A program made the position numbers and the translations under genes. Positions 18,418-27,394 of a stretch of 64,000 nt of DNA are shown here, piece after piece (within the stretch, counting starts at the first letter, position 1; the number at the start of each line of letters is the position of its first letter). This DNA comes from Actinoplanes sandaracinus. GTDB taxonomy: Bacteria; Actinomycetota; Actinomycetes; Mycobacteriales; Micromonosporaceae. Where the stretch lies: assembly GCF_030009775.1 (NCBI RefSeq), contig NZ_JASCTH010000009.1, positions 124,001 to 188,000 of the forward strand, written 5' to 3'. Under the pieces are notes generated by a model, which ran no database searches, had not been told where the DNA came from, and was given only the letters and a program-made list of their open reading frames with translations.

Positions 18418-20043
18418 TCAGGCCGCGACAGTAGCCTGAGCGGTGACCGGAGCCGCCACCCCACCGGACAGGTGCCGAAGGTAGGCCGGCAGGGTCAGGA
18501 ACTCCGGGCAGGTCCGCTCGGAAAGCAGAACCGTCAACAGCGTTCGCGCCTGGCCGAAGCAGCGGGCCCCTTCCTCGTCCAGGGCGCCGGTCTCGCTGAG
18601 CACGTCGAGTTCCTCCCGCAGCATCCGGGTGACCAGACCCGCCGTGACCGGCACGCCGTAGTCGGTCGGCGTGCCCGTCGAGATCCACTGCCAGAGCTGG
18701 GCCCGGCAGATCTCGGCGGTCGCCGCGTCCTCCATCAGCCCGCCGAGCGCCACCGCGCCCCGGCCACCCAGCCAAGCGGCGATGTAGCGCAGCGCCACGC
18801 TGACGTTGGTGCGCAGCGCGACCTCGCTGACCGTGACCGCACTGGCCTTCACGTCCAGCAGGTCGGCGGCGGTGACCCGCACGTCGTCGCGCCTGCGCAC
18901 GATCTGGTGCGGCTCGTCGCCGAGCCACTGGTCGAACACCTCACGGCAGGTCTCGACCAGGCCCGGGTGCGCGACCCAGGAGCCGTCGAAGCCGTCGCCG
19001 ACCTCACGCCGCTTGTCCTGGCGGACCTGGTTGAGGGCCCGCTTCGCGGCGACCGGGTCACGGCTCGGGACGACCGCGGCCATCCCGCCGATCGCGTGGG
19101 CGCCGCGCTTGTGGCACGTCTTGACCAGCAGTTCGGTGTAGGCCCGCATGAACGGCGCGGTCATGGTGACCTGGGACCGCTCGGGCAGGACCACGTCCGG
19201 ACGGTTCTTGATCATGCTGAACAGGTAGTCCCAGCGGCCCGCGTTCAGGCCGGCCGAGTGCTCGCGCAGCTCGTACAGGATCTCTTCCATCTCGAACGCC
19301 GCGTTGATCGTCTCGATCAGGACGGTGGCCCGGATCGTGCCACGCGGGATGCCGAGGTATTCCTGGGCGAAGACGAAGACGTCGTTCCAGAGGCGGGCCT
19401 CCAGGTGCGACTCCAGCTTCGGCAGGTAGAAGTACGGGCCGCTGCCCCGGGCGATCTGCCGCTGCCCGCTGTGGAACAGGTACAGGCCGAAGTCGAACAG
19501 CGAGGCCGAGACGGCCCGGCCGCCGATGCGCAGGTGACACTCCGGCAGGTGCCAGCCCCGCGGCCGCACCATGATCGTCGGCATCTGGGCGCCGATCTCG
19601 TAACGCCGGCCGTCGGGGGCCGTGTAGTCCAGCTCGCCGTCCAGCGCGTCCCGCAGGTTGAGCTGGCCGAGGATGACGTTGTCCCAGGTGGGCGACGTGG
19701 CGTCCTCGAAGTCGGCCATCCAGACCTTGGCGCCCGAGTTGAGGGCGTTGATGGTCATCTTCCGTTCCGGCGGGCCGGTGATCTCGACCCGCCGGTCGGT
19801 GAGGTCCGGCACCGCCGGGGCGACCTGCCACGACAGGTCGTCCCGGATGTGCTGGGTGGAGGTGAGGAAGTCCAGGTCGGTGGTGCGGGTGGCCCGGCGG
19901 CGCCGGCGGCGCTCCAGCAGCTGCACCCGGCGGGCGCCGAACTCGCGGTCAAGTGCCACGATGAACTCGACGGCCTCGGGAGTCAGGATCTCGGAGTAAC
20001 GGCCTGCGGTCGTACCGGTGATGGTGATCTCTTCGGCGCCCAT
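18418..20043 (-). CDS. aceB: Malate synthase A
   Basis: Second glyoxylate-bypass enzyme, condensing glyoxylate and acetyl-CoA to malate. The 541 residues match malate synthase A in length and carry the diagnostic VRPRGWHLPE with the catalytic Arg, the Mg-binding Glu in ETINAAFEMEEI and the Asp in GRWDYLFSMIKN, plus the C-terminal GRGAVALGGLMEDAATAEICR segment. AGGAAGGAAAG lies about 8 bases before the ATG. It follows aceA with 33 bases between, so the two form an operon, needed for growth on acetate, fatty acids or C2 units. Confidence 0.96.
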   Translation of the reverse strand: MGAEEITITGTTAGRYSEILTPEAVEFIVALDREFGARRVQLLERRRRRRATRTTDLDFLTSTQHIRDDLSWQVAPAVPDLTDRRVEITGPPERKMTINALNSGAKVWMADFEDATSPTWDNVILGQLNLRDALDGELDYTAPDGRRYEIGAQMPTIMVRPRGWHLPECHLRIGGRAVSASLFDFGLYLFHSGQRQIARGSGPYFYLPKLESHLEARLWNDVFVFAQEYLGIPRGTIRATVLIETINAAFEMEEILYELREHSAGLNAGRWDYLFSMIKNRPDVVLPERSQVTMTAPFMRAYTELLVKTCHKRGAHAIGGMAAVVPSRDPVAAKRALNQVRQDKRREVGDGFDGSWVAHPGLVETCREVFDQWLGDEPHQIVRRRDDVRVTAADLLDVKASAVTVSEVALRTNVSVALRYIAAWLGGRGAVALGGLMEDAATAEICRAQLWQWISTGTPTDYGVPVTAGLVTRMLREELDVLSETGALDEEGARCFGQARTLLTVLLSERTCPEFLTLPAYLRHLSGGVAAPVTAQATVAA

Positions 20044-20076
20044 GTCTGGCTTTCCTTCCTACTTACGAACCAGGGC

Positions 20077-21363
20077 CTAGAACTGCTCGGCCTCGGTGGA
20101 GCCGGACAGGGCGGTGGTGGAGCTGGTGGGGTTGAGCGCGGTGGCGACGGCGTCGAAGTAGCCGGTGCCGACCTCGGCCTGGTGCTTGGTCGCGGTGTAG
20201 CCGTCGGCCTCGGCCGCGAACTCGGCCTCCTGCAGCTTCACGTAGGCGCTCATGCCGGTCTGCGCGTAACCGCGGGCCAGCTCGTACATCGAGTGGTTGA
20301 GCGCGTGGAAGCCGGCCAGCGTCACGAACTGGAACTTGTAGCCCATCGCGCCGAGCTCCTTCTGGAAGCGGGCGATGGTGTCGTCGTCCAGGTTCTTCTT
20401 CCAGTTGAACGACGGCGAGCAGTTGTAGGAGAGCAGCTTGCCCGGGTGCTTGGCGTGCACGGCCTCGGCGAACTTGCGGGCGAAGTCGAGGTCCGGCTTG
20501 CCGGTCTCAACCCACAGCATGTCGGCGTAGTCGGCGTAGGCCACACCACGGGCGATCGCGGCGTCGTCACCCGGGGTGACCCGGAAGAAGCCCTCGGAGG
20601 TGCGCTCGCCGGTCAGGAACGGCTGGTCGCGCTCGTCCACGTCGGTGGTGAGCAGGTCCGCCGCCAGAGCGTCGGTACGAGCGATGACCAGGGTCGGCAC
20701 GCCGGCGACGTCGGCCGCGAGGCGGGCCGCGTTCAGGGTGCGGACGTGCTGCTGGGTCGGGATGAGCACCTTGCCGCCCAGGTGACCGCACTTCTTCTCG
20801 CTGGCGAGCTGGTCCTCCCAGTGCACACCCGCGGCGCCGGCCGCGATCATGCCCTTCATCAGCTCGAACGCGTTGAGCGGGCCACCGAAGCCGGCCTCCG
20901 CGTCGGCGACGATCGGGGCGAACCAGTCGCGCTCGTACTTGCCGTTCGAGGTGTCGATCTGGTCGGCGCGCAGCAGCGCGTTGTTGATCCGCCGGACCAC
21001 CGCGGGAACCGAGTTCGCCGGGTAGAGCGACTGGTCCGGGTAGGTGTGGCCGGAGAGGTTCGCGTCCGCCGCGACCTGCCATCCGGACAGGTAGATCGCC
21101 TTCAGGCCGGCGCGCACCATCTGGGTCGCCTGGCCGCCGCTCAGCGCGCCGAGCGCGTTGATGTAGTCCTCGGTGTGCAGCAGGTCCCACAGCTTCGCCG
21201 CGCCGCGCTCGGCGAGGGTGTGCCGCTCCTGGAGGGAGCCCCGCAGCCTGACGACGTCCTGCGCGGTGTAGTCGCGCTTGATGCCGGCCCAGCGGGGGTT
21301 ACTGGCCCATTCCCGAGTGAGGTCCTCAGCGGTACCGCCACGGTTTTCGGTCAGCTCAGTCAT
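20077..21363 (-). CDS. aceA: Isocitrate lyase
   Basis: First glyoxylate-bypass enzyme, cleaving isocitrate to glyoxylate and succinate. The 428 residues include the active-site signature KKCGH at 190-194, with the metal-binding region around HWEDQ just before it. The frame is open to 21456, but the ATG at 21363 with AGGGAT upstream gives the family's normal N-terminus ([10 protein letters not shown]). It is first in the aceA-aceB operon and is divergent from a RamB-like regulator; the 129-base gap contains palindromes likely to be its binding sites. Confidence 0.96.
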   Translation of the reverse strand: MTELTENRGGTAEDLTREWASNPRWAGIKRDYTAQDVVRLRGSLQERHTLAERGAAKLWDLLHTEDYINALGALSGGQATQMVRAGLKAIYLSGWQVAADANLSGHTYPDQSLYPANSVPAVVRRINNALLRADQIDTSNGKYERDWFAPIVADAEAGFGGPLNAFELMKGMIAAGAAGVHWEDQLASEKKCGHLGGKVLIPTQQHVRTLNAARLAADVAGVPTLVIARTDALAADLLTTDVDERDQPFLTGERTSEGFFRVTPGDDAAIARGVAYADYADMLWVETGKPDLDFARKFAEAVHAKHPGKLLSYNCSPSFNWKKNLDDDTIARFQKELGAMGYKFQFVTLAGFHALNHSMYELARGYAQTGMSAYVKLQEAEFAAEADGYTATKHQAEVGTGYFDAVATALNPTSSTTALSGSTEAEQF

Positions 21364-21391
21364 CTGAAAGATCCCTTTCCTGCCCTGTCGC

Positions 21392-21411
21392 GTTCTTCCG
21401 TGTGGAAGAAC
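21392..21411. promoter_or_regulatory. Perfect palindrome between aceA and the RamB-like gene
   Basis: GTTCTTCC and GGAAGAAC face each other across 4 bases, 28 bases before the aceA start. A second near-match (GTGAAGAAATTC at about 21468) lies nearer the regulator. Candidate operator for the neighbouring regulator; consensus not verified. Confidence 0.55.
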
Positions 21412-21432
21412 TTCACTCTCAGGGATCGCACC

Positions 21433-21450
21433 AGCCCCAATGAAGGGGCT
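21433..21450. promoter_or_regulatory. Small hairpin plus TGCAA motif in the aceA-ramB gap
   Basis: AGCCCC and GGGGCT flank a 6-base loop; immediately beyond is CTATGCAAGGAAAG (21449 onward), which resembles the TTTGCAAA core of corynebacterial RamB sites. The role is inferred. Confidence 0.35.
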
Positions 21451-21492
21451 ATGCAAGGAAAGAAGTGAAGAAATTCTGTTAACGTCAAACCC

Positions 21493-22965
21493 GTGACCGC
21501 TTCACCTTCTTCCTCGCCCTCGTCCTCCCCAGCCGAGCCCACGGTCGACCTCGTAACCCTCGGGCAACGGCTACGTCATCTGCGCCGCACCCGTGGCATG
21601 ACCCTCGACCAGCTCAGCGAAGCCGTGGGGCGGGCGCCGTCCCAGCTGTCACTGATCGAGAACGGCAAGAGGGAACCCAAACTCTCGGTGCTGCAGGCGA
21701 TCGCGGGCGCGCTGGGCGTACCCATGCAGGATCTGCTCCGCCCGGAGGCGCCGAGCCGGCGCGCCGGCCTGGAGATCGAGCTGGCGCACTTCCAGCAGAG
21801 CCCCGCCTACCAGGCCCTCGGCCTTCCGGTGGTGCGCGCCGGCCGCCGCCTCGCCACCGACGCCCTGGAGTCACTGATCGGGATGCACCGTGAGCTCAAC
21901 CGGGTGCTCACCGAGCAGACCGCCACACCTGAGGTGGCACGCCGCGCCAACGCGCAGCTCCGCGCCGACATGCGCCGGCGCGACAACTACTTCGCCGAGA
22001 TCGAGCAGGCCGCGGCCAAGGTCCTGCAATCAGTACGGCACACCACCGGCCCCCTGTCACAGCGCGGCATCCTCGACATCGCCGCCCAGATCGGGTTCAG
22101 CCTGCACTACGTCAACGACCTGCCCACCTCGACGCGGTCGGTCACCGATCTGAAGAACCGCAGAATTTATCTGCCGCAGGTCGCCAGCGGCAAAGGACAC
22201 GACCCCCGGGCCGTCGTCCTGCAGACCCTCGGGCACTTCGTGCTGGGGCACAACGACCCGGCCGACTACGGCGACTTCCTGCGCCAGCGGGTCGAGGTCA
22301 ACTACTTCGCGGCCGCGCTGCTCATGCCGGAGAAGTTCGCCGTCGACTTCCTCGCCGAGGCGAAAGCCGACCGGGCGCTGGCCATCGACGACTTCCGGGA
22401 CGCGTTCGGGGTGTCCTACGAGACGGCCGCGCACCGGTTCACCAACCTGGCCACCCACCACTTCGGCATCCCGGTGCACTTCGCCCGCGTGCACGAGAGC
22501 GGCATCGTCTACAAGGCGTACGAGAACGACAACGTCCGCTTCCCCGCCGACGTGACCGGCGCGATCGAGGGCCAGCCGGTGTGCCGCAAGTGGGCGTCAC
22601 GGACGGTGTTCGAGGCCGAGGACCCGTACTCGTCGTTCTACCAGTTCACCGACACGACGGCCGGCACGTACTGGTGCACCGTGCACGTCGAGTCGACCCG
22701 CTCCGGCGAGTTCTCGGTGACCGTCGGCACGCCGTACGAGCACGCCCGCTGGTTCCGGGGCGGCGACGTGTCCGGGCGTACCGTCTCGAACTGCCCAGAC
22801 CCCGACTGCTGCCGCCGCCCGCCGGCCCAGCTGGTCGACCGCTGGGCCGGCAACGCCTGGCCCAGCGCACGGGTGCACTCCCACCTGCTCGCCGCCCTGC
22901 CGCCGGGCACCTTCCCCGGTGTCGACAACCGCGACGTCTACGACTTCCTCGACCGCCGCGCCTGA
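21493..22965 (+). CDS. ramB: RamB-like ScfR family regulator of glyoxylate/propionate genes
   Basis: Regulator of 490 residues: XRE-type HTH at about 10-65 ([29 protein letters not shown]), an ImmA/IrrE-like domain at about 170-310 and a C-terminal short-chain fatty acyl regulator (DUF2083) domain with a Cys-rich patch ([11 protein letters not shown]). The peptidase motif reads HFVLGH, so the catalytic Glu of HExxH is missing and proteolysis is unlikely. RamB in Corynebacterium and mycobacteria controls aceA/aceB in response to carbon source; the divergent position beside aceA fits. Closely related PrpR regulates the methylcitrate cycle, so the symbol is provisional. Confidence 0.85.
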   Translation: MTASPSSSPSSSPAEPTVDLVTLGQRLRHLRRTRGMTLDQLSEAVGRAPSQLSLIENGKREPKLSVLQAIAGALGVPMQDLLRPEAPSRRAGLEIELAHFQQSPAYQALGLPVVRAGRRLATDALESLIGMHRELNRVLTEQTATPEVARRANAQLRADMRRRDNYFAEIEQAAAKVLQSVRHTTGPLSQRGILDIAAQIGFSLHYVNDLPTSTRSVTDLKNRRIYLPQVASGKGHDPRAVVLQTLGHFVLGHNDPADYGDFLRQRVEVNYFAAALLMPEKFAVDFLAEAKADRALAIDDFRDAFGVSYETAAHRFTNLATHHFGIPVHFARVHESGIVYKAYENDNVRFPADVTGAIEGQPVCRKWASRTVFEAEDPYSSFYQFTDTTAGTYWCTVHVESTRSGEFSVTVGTPYEHARWFRGGDVSGRTVSNCPDPDCCRRPPAQLVDRWAGNAWPSARVHSHLLAALPPGTFPGVDNRDVYDFLDRRA

Positions 22966-23263
22966 TCCGCTCACCCCACGAGTTCAGCCCACGAGCCCCG
23001 GCACTTCAGCCAAGGAATCCACCCCGTGAGCCTGCGGGAGCTCAGCCCGTGAATCCAGCCCGTGAATCCCCGGAGTTCCGCCTGTGAGTTCTCCGGGAGT
23101 TCAGCCCGTGAGTTCGGGCCTGTGAGTTCGGCCTGCGAGTTCGGCCTGCGAGTTCGGCCTGCGAGTTCGGCCTGCGAGTTCGGCCTGCGAGTCCCCCGGA
23201 GTTCAGCCTGAGTGTTCTCCAGCGCTTCCGGGGAATGTCGGGGGTGGACGATGGTTTCGGGCC
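22966..23263. repeat. Degenerate GAGTTC repeat region with five 13-bp tandem copies
   Basis: From about 22979 the motif GAGTTCNGCC recurs loosely; at 23124-23188 it settles into five perfect head-to-tail copies of GAGTTCGGCCTGC. The 13-bp period is not a multiple of three, and no convincing gene overlaps it. Confidence 0.8.
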
Positions 23264-23662
23264 ATGCGGCGCTCGCCGATGGTGGACGACGAGGCGACAG
23301 TCCGTGCGCTCCTCTCAGACACGCTGAACCTCACGGAGTTCACTTCCTCGTCCGCCGCCACCGGTGCCGAGGCGGTGAACCTGGCCACGCGCGGGCCGCT
23401 GACATGATCCTGCTCGACGTCATGCGCCCCGGCCTCGACGTCATTCGACCCTGGCATGGACGGGTTCGAGGTGGTCCGGCAGCGCCCTGCCGGTGAAACG
23501 GACCCGTCCTTTGCTGGAAGCGGTCCTTTTCCTGAGCGCGGTGCCCGCGCCGGCCAAGGCGGCGCCAGTCTCGACCTGTCCATCGTCCGCTTCCTGGTAT
23601 CTACCCACGGCGGCCAGGTGGACGTGCTCAGCCCACCAGTCGGCGGCGCAACCCGCCGGTAG
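23264..23662 (+). pseudogene. Wrecked two-component gene (receiver and kinase remnants)
   Basis: Frame one, from 23264, reads like the start of a receiver domain (MVDDEATVRALLSDTL, then SSSAATGAEAVNLATRGP) and stops at 23405. A second frame continues ADMILLDVMRPGLD, the phosphoacceptor region, and a third frame resumes at about 23456 with MDGFEVVRQ. That frame ends at 23662 with GGASLDLSIVRFLVSTHGG, which matches the GLGLSIV-HGG box at the end of histidine kinase ATPase domains. At least two frameshifts and large deletions are needed to explain this. It is a decayed hybrid or paired two-component gene. Confidence 0.65.
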
Positions 23663-23785
23663 CCCTCTACACCGCTCCGACAGTCCGTCCGACTCGCAAC
23701 CATCTGCCCCGGCAACCTCACCGCGCCCCACCCCAGCGAGGGTCCGCGCGGCCCGGCTGGATTCGCTTCGGCCCGCCCCAACTCG

Positions 23786-23935
23786 ACCCAACCCAGCCCA
23801 GCGCGGCCCAGCCCAGCGCGGCCCAGCCCAGCGCGGCCCAGCCCAGCGCGGCCCAGCCCAGCGCGGCCCAGCCCAGCGCGGCCCGGCCCGGCCTGGCCTG
23901 GCCTGGCCTGGCGCGGGCCGACGCGATGCAGATCG
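23786..23935. repeat. 15-bp tandem repeat (GCGCGGCCCAGCCCA) with degenerate flanks
   Basis: Five perfect 15-bp copies at 23801-23875, with a diverged copy before and a GGCCTG dinucleotide-like tail after. All frames translate to low-complexity peptides, and neighbouring sequence shows no gene. Confidence 0.85.
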
Positions 23936-24154
23936 ACGCGACGCGGGCATGAGCGCGACACGGGGCACGGGCACGGGTCGGAGCAGCGGGGCTCGGACTC
24001 TGCGCGGCCAGCATGGCGGGGCACGGCGGGGTTCGCCTTGGACCGACTGGGTCAAGCCAGGTTCGCCACACACCGCAAGCGCCGCTTGGTCGATTCAGCA
24101 CGCTTGGCGAGTCCCACTCAAGGCTGCCCAACGGCCTTGTACCCGCGAAATGTT

Positions 24155-24195
24155 GACACCCGTTGTGGGTGTTGCCTACACCCACAACGGGTGTC
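24155..24195. repeat. Perfect 18-bp inverted repeat with 5-base loop
   Basis: GACACCCGTTGTGGGTGT and its exact complement flank TGCCT. Each arm is itself nearly palindromic (ACACCC / GGGTGT around GTTGT), so it can form one long hairpin or two small ones. It lies in a gene-free stretch more than 700 bases from any intact gene. It could be a terminator, an operator or the relic of a mobile-element end. Confidence 0.8.
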
Positions 24196-24470
24196 GAGTT
24201 AGGACGGCACACACATCATGTGAAGGCACATCTCGTCCACGCGTAGGCAGACGAAGCGTCACTCTCGCGACTGTCATGAGTGCTGCCTCGAGCCTGCCGG
24301 GACAGCACTCACGACCAGCCCCAAACTGACGATGACCCCGGCAGCAGCGACGGGGCGGGGACGGCAGGCCCGAAGACGGCAGGGGCGACGGGCCGGGGTC
24401 GGCGGTCGGTGGCGGCGGTCGGTGACTCAGAGACGGCAGGCCGCACCCGAAGGCGAGCCGGCCCGAAGGC

Positions 24471-24520
24471 GAGCCGGGGAGAGCCGGGGAGAGCCGGGGA
24501 GAGCCCGGGCGAGCCCGGGA
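24471..24520. repeat. 10-bp tandem repeat (GAGCCGGGGA)
   Basis: Three perfect copies at 24471-24500 followed by two GAGCCCGGG variants. No gene is recognisable between 23663 and 24907. Confidence 0.7.
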
Positions 24521-24774
24521 CGGCAGGCCCGAGGGCGGGCCGAGGGCGGGCGAGACGGGGCGGCGGCGGTCAATGACCAGGGCGAGCGACCCGTGGACGG
24601 CTGGTGACATCGATTTAGAGGGCGATGTCGGTGGCGGCCGACGCCTCGTTGACAGCGGCTATGGCTTGTTGGCAGCGGCTATCCAACAGCCGGGTTCAGG
24701 GGCTAGGGTGACGAATTCTTGGGGCTGATCCATCGGCTTCTTCGGGCTGGTCCGCGGGCGGTTCGGGGCTCGGC

Positions 24775-24814
24775 GGCTCGACGGCTCGACGGCTCGACGG
24801 CTCGACGGCTCGGC
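24775..24814. repeat. 8-bp tandem repeat (GGCTCGAC)
   Basis: Four perfect copies and one partial, about 95 bases past the RidA gene stop. A period of eight shifts the frame with every unit, which argues against coding. Confidence 0.8.
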
Positions 24815-24907
24815 CATCTGGCCATTGCCCGAGCTCGTTCGCGCCGAGGGGGTTGCAGCCGGTAGCGCCGATGAGATTGCCGTCCCACTTGGTGAAGCGC
24901 ATCGGCG

Positions 24908-25294
24908 TCATGCGGCGACTGCGGCGACGGCCTCGACCTCGATGAGCAGGCCGGGGCGGAACAGGCCGGCCACCTGGACGAGAGAGCTCGCCGGTGGGCG
25001 GGTGACGTCGACGAACTCGTCCCGGACCTTGCGGACGGACACCAGGTCGGTGGTGGCGGTGACGAAGTAGGTCAGCTTGACCACGTCGGCCCAGCCTGCG
25101 CCGGCCGAGGCCAGCACGTCGCCGAGGTTTCGGAAGACCAGCCGGGTCTGCTCCTCCCAGCCGTCCGGGATGTCGCCGTGGGCGTCGATCGCCACCTGGC
25201 CGGACGTGTGGATCAATCGGCTGCCCGGCGCGACGACGGCGGCGTGGCTGTAACCGTTCACTGCGGGCGGGCCCGGAAAATCGATGATCGCCAT
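24908..25294 (-). CDS. RidA family protein (enamine/imine deaminase-like)
   Basis: Small cytoplasmic protein of 128 residues of the YjgF/RidA family, trimeric enzymes that hydrolyse reactive enamines and imines. Family features: LIHTSGQVAIDAHGDIPDGWEEQ, the LVFRNLGDVLASAGAGWADVVKLTYFVT core, and the catalytic-Arg region RPPASSLVQVAGL; the terminal Glu in LIEVEAVA is kept. The ATG at 25294 has TAGGGT six bases upstream, predicting a leaderless transcript. It is the only intact gene between two repeat-filled gaps. Confidence 0.92.
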   Translation of the reverse strand: MAIIDFPGPPAVNGYSHAAVVAPGSRLIHTSGQVAIDAHGDIPDGWEEQTRLVFRNLGDVLASAGAGWADVVKLTYFVTATTDLVSVRKVRDEFVDVTRPPASSLVQVAGLFRPGLLIEVEAVAAVAA

Positions 25295-25300
25295 ATGCCC

Positions 25301-25306
25301 ACCCTA
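25301..25306 (-). promoter_or_regulatory. -10 element of leaderless RidA gene
   Basis: TAGGGT on the minus strand, 6 bases before ATG 25294. Confidence 0.5.
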
Positions 25307-25340
25307 GAAGAGGGCGGCCCGCGCAACGCCCGCCTCACGG

Positions 25341-25380
25341 CAGGCCGCCCCACACACAGGCCGCCCCACACACAGGCCGC
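25341..25380. repeat. 16-bp direct repeat (CAGGCCGCCCCACACA), 2.5 copies
   Basis: Two perfect contiguous copies and a partial third in the gap upstream of the RidA gene. Confidence 0.7.
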
Positions 25381-25464
25381 CTCGTGCGACCGGGGCGGAT
25401 ACCGCTGCGGGGGATCGTGGGCGATATCGCCGCGGAAGGCCAGTGTGGTTACCACCACGGAAGA

Positions 25465-25665
25465 TCCGAAGCGGAGGCCGCCGCGCCAAACCGGAACGGA
25501 CGCCGCCGCGAGACCTGAAGCGGACGCCACCGCGCCAGACCCGGAACGGACCCGCCACCTAAGACCCGGAGCGGACGCCACCGCGACAGACCGGAGCGGA
25601 CGCCACCGCGACAGACCGGAGCGGACGCCACCGCGACAGACCGGAGCGGACGCCGCCGCGAGAGG
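25465..25665. repeat. 25-bp degenerate minisatellite
   Basis: About eight head-to-tail units of roughly 25 bases (core GGAGCGGACGCCACCGCG). Three at 25566-25640 are identical, and those on either side diverge progressively. There are no unique spacers, so it is not a CRISPR array. The 25295-25800 gap holds no supported gene. Confidence 0.8.
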
Positions 25666-25800
25666 CCGGGACCAGGGCGCTGGGGTGCTGGGAGCTGAGG
25701 AGCCGGGAGCACGGACTCCGCCCGAAAGACGCGCTGGGGCCGTGAGTGGGCCGGGCGTCGCGCCGTAGCCACGGGTCGGGGTTTGGTAGCCGTACGAAGG

Positions 25801-27249
25801 CTAAGAAGTTGATCTCAGGGTTTCGATGGCGGTGAGCAGGTCCTGCTGGGAGATGGGGGTGACGGCGGCGCCGCGGGCGTCCTGCATGGCCTTCGTCAGC
25901 TGGACGCGGCGCAGGACCTCCTTGATGTCGGCGCCCGTCATGCCGCCGCAGGCGATGGCGAGGGCCGGCAGGTCGAGGTCGTCGGCGAACATCCGGAAGC
26001 CGGGGGTCTCGTGGGCGGCGATGAGGCCGCGGATCATCTTGCGGAGGATCTCGGCACGCGAGGCCTCGTCCGGCCGGGGGACACTGATCTTGACGTCGAA
26101 GCGACCGGAACGGATCAGTGACTCGTCGACCCGGTGCGGGAAGTTGGTGGTGGCCACCACGATGACGTTCGGGTTGGCCTCGATGAGGTCGTTCATCTCC
26201 TGCTTGAAGATGCCGGCCACGGCGTTGAGGGCCTGGCTGGCCGCGTCGCCCCCGGCGCCGGCGTAGCTGACGATCGAGTCGAACTCGTCGAAGAGCATCA
26301 GCGTCGGCGTGCGGTACCGGCGGGCGTCGCGGAAGATCTCCTTGATGTTGCGTTCCGAGCCGCCGAGCCATTTGTCGAGGATCTCCGGGGTGCGGATCTC
26401 GCGGAAGTCGGCGCCGATCTCGTTGGCGAGCGCCCGCGACAGCATGGTCTTGCCGGTGCCGGGCGGGCCGTACATGAGCAGGCCCTGCGGGCGGCGGGCG
26501 CCCCATCGGGCCATCGCCTCGGGGTGGCGGAACGAGACGGCGATCTGCCGCAGTTCGGCGACCACGTCGGTGAGGCCGCCGACCATGTCGAGGGTGACGG
26601 CGTCGGTGGTGACCGGGGTCCTCGGCAGGTTCTCCCGGCTGATCAGGTAGCGGCGACCGGTCAGCGAGCCGGCCCCGGCGAGTTCGGTGACGGCCTGCAG
26701 GGTGAGGGTGACGAAGGCGCGCAGGTGCTCCGGCCCGACCTCGTCGCGCGGCACCCGCGACACCAGGCGGGCGACGGCGCCGCCCTCCTCGTAGGTCACG
26801 GTCGCCTCGATGCCGGCGGCGGCGTCGGCGAGGAGTTCCGATTCGCGTTCCACCGGCTTCTCCAGACCGAGTTTGCGGTACGCGGCGGCGGCCGCCGTGC
26901 CGACGCCGTCGACGATGCGGGTCACCACCTGGTCCCCGGCGGCGATCCGGCGGGCCAGGAGCGGGCCGAGCGGGTCGATGTTCAGCACGAAGCCGCGCAT
27001 CATCTGCTGCGTGGCCGCGGGCGTGGTCAGGGTGACGATGCGGGCGGTGAAGACGTGCTCGGTCCCGCCGGTGCCGTCGATGGTCAGGTCGATCCGCTGC
27101 ACGGGGGCGGGCCAGCCGGCGCGGCGCAGCAACTCGACCGGGTTGACCCGGGCCGCGGCGAGCAGCGTGGTCGCGTCGACGATCTCGACGGTCGCCCCGG
27201 CGTGTTCGAACGTCTCGCTGCGGGGCCGGGCGAAGCTCGCGTCGGTCAT
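25801..27249 (-). CDS. AAA+ family ATPase with uncharacterised N-terminal region
   Basis: Protein of 482 residues. The first 210 or so match no domain I recognise. The AAA+ module follows: Walker A GPPGTGKT at about 260, pore-loop region (ILDKWLGGSERNIKEIF), Walker B LMLFDEFD at about 315, sensor 1 (VVATTNFP), and the arginine-finger segment LIRSGRFDVKI, ending in a small alpha-helical lid (GGMTGADIKEVLRR). This is the classical p97/FtsH-like clade, and the N-domain presumably recruits a substrate to unfold. AGGGA lies 8 bases before the ATG. The reading frame continues far upstream but only as a shadow. Partner proteins are unknown. Confidence 0.88.
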   Translation of the reverse strand: MTDASFARPRSETFEHAGATVEIVDATTLLAAARVNPVELLRRAGWPAPVQRIDLTIDGTGGTEHVFTARIVTLTTPAATQQMMRGFVLNIDPLGPLLARRIAAGDQVVTRIVDGVGTAAAAAYRKLGLEKPVERESELLADAAAGIEATVTYEEGGAVARLVSRVPRDEVGPEHLRAFVTLTLQAVTELAGAGSLTGRRYLISRENLPRTPVTTDAVTLDMVGGLTDVVAELRQIAVSFRHPEAMARWGARRPQGLLMYGPPGTGKTMLSRALANEIGADFREIRTPEILDKWLGGSERNIKEIFRDARRYRTPTLMLFDEFDSIVSYAGAGGDAASQALNAVAGIFKQEMNDLIEANPNVIVVATTNFPHRVDESLIRSGRFDVKISVPRPDEASRAEILRKMIRGLIAAHETPGFRMFADDLDLPALAIACGGMTGADIKEVLRRVQLTKAMQDARGAAVTPISQQDLLTAIETLRSTS

Positions 27250-27394
27250 GGGGTGTCCCTCCACCGATGACGGTTTCCTCCAGCGTGACACGACCGGGCG
27301 ATGGCACGGCCGCCGAAGGTGCTCCTCAGAGCGACGAGGGACTCTCGGCTCGCCTGGGCCGTTTGAGTGCCGCCCCGGCGGGAATCGGCATGTC

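Noticed and set aside
18244..21468. A 1074-codon open frame on the plus strand
   Set aside because: It lies antisense to aceB and aceA, which have clear catalytic motifs; its translation is low-complexity and matches no family.
24176..24610. A 144-codon minus-strand frame
   Set aside because: Composition is Pro/Ser/Arg filler, it starts in the inverted repeat, and there is no ribosome-binding site or -10 element.
25465..25665. Possible CRISPR array or repetitive-protein gene
   Set aside because: Units abut without spacers, and the 25-bp period breaks any reading frame.
25178..25768. A 196-codon plus-strand frame through the 25-bp repeats
   Set aside because: It starts antisense inside the RidA gene and its second half is only translated minisatellite.
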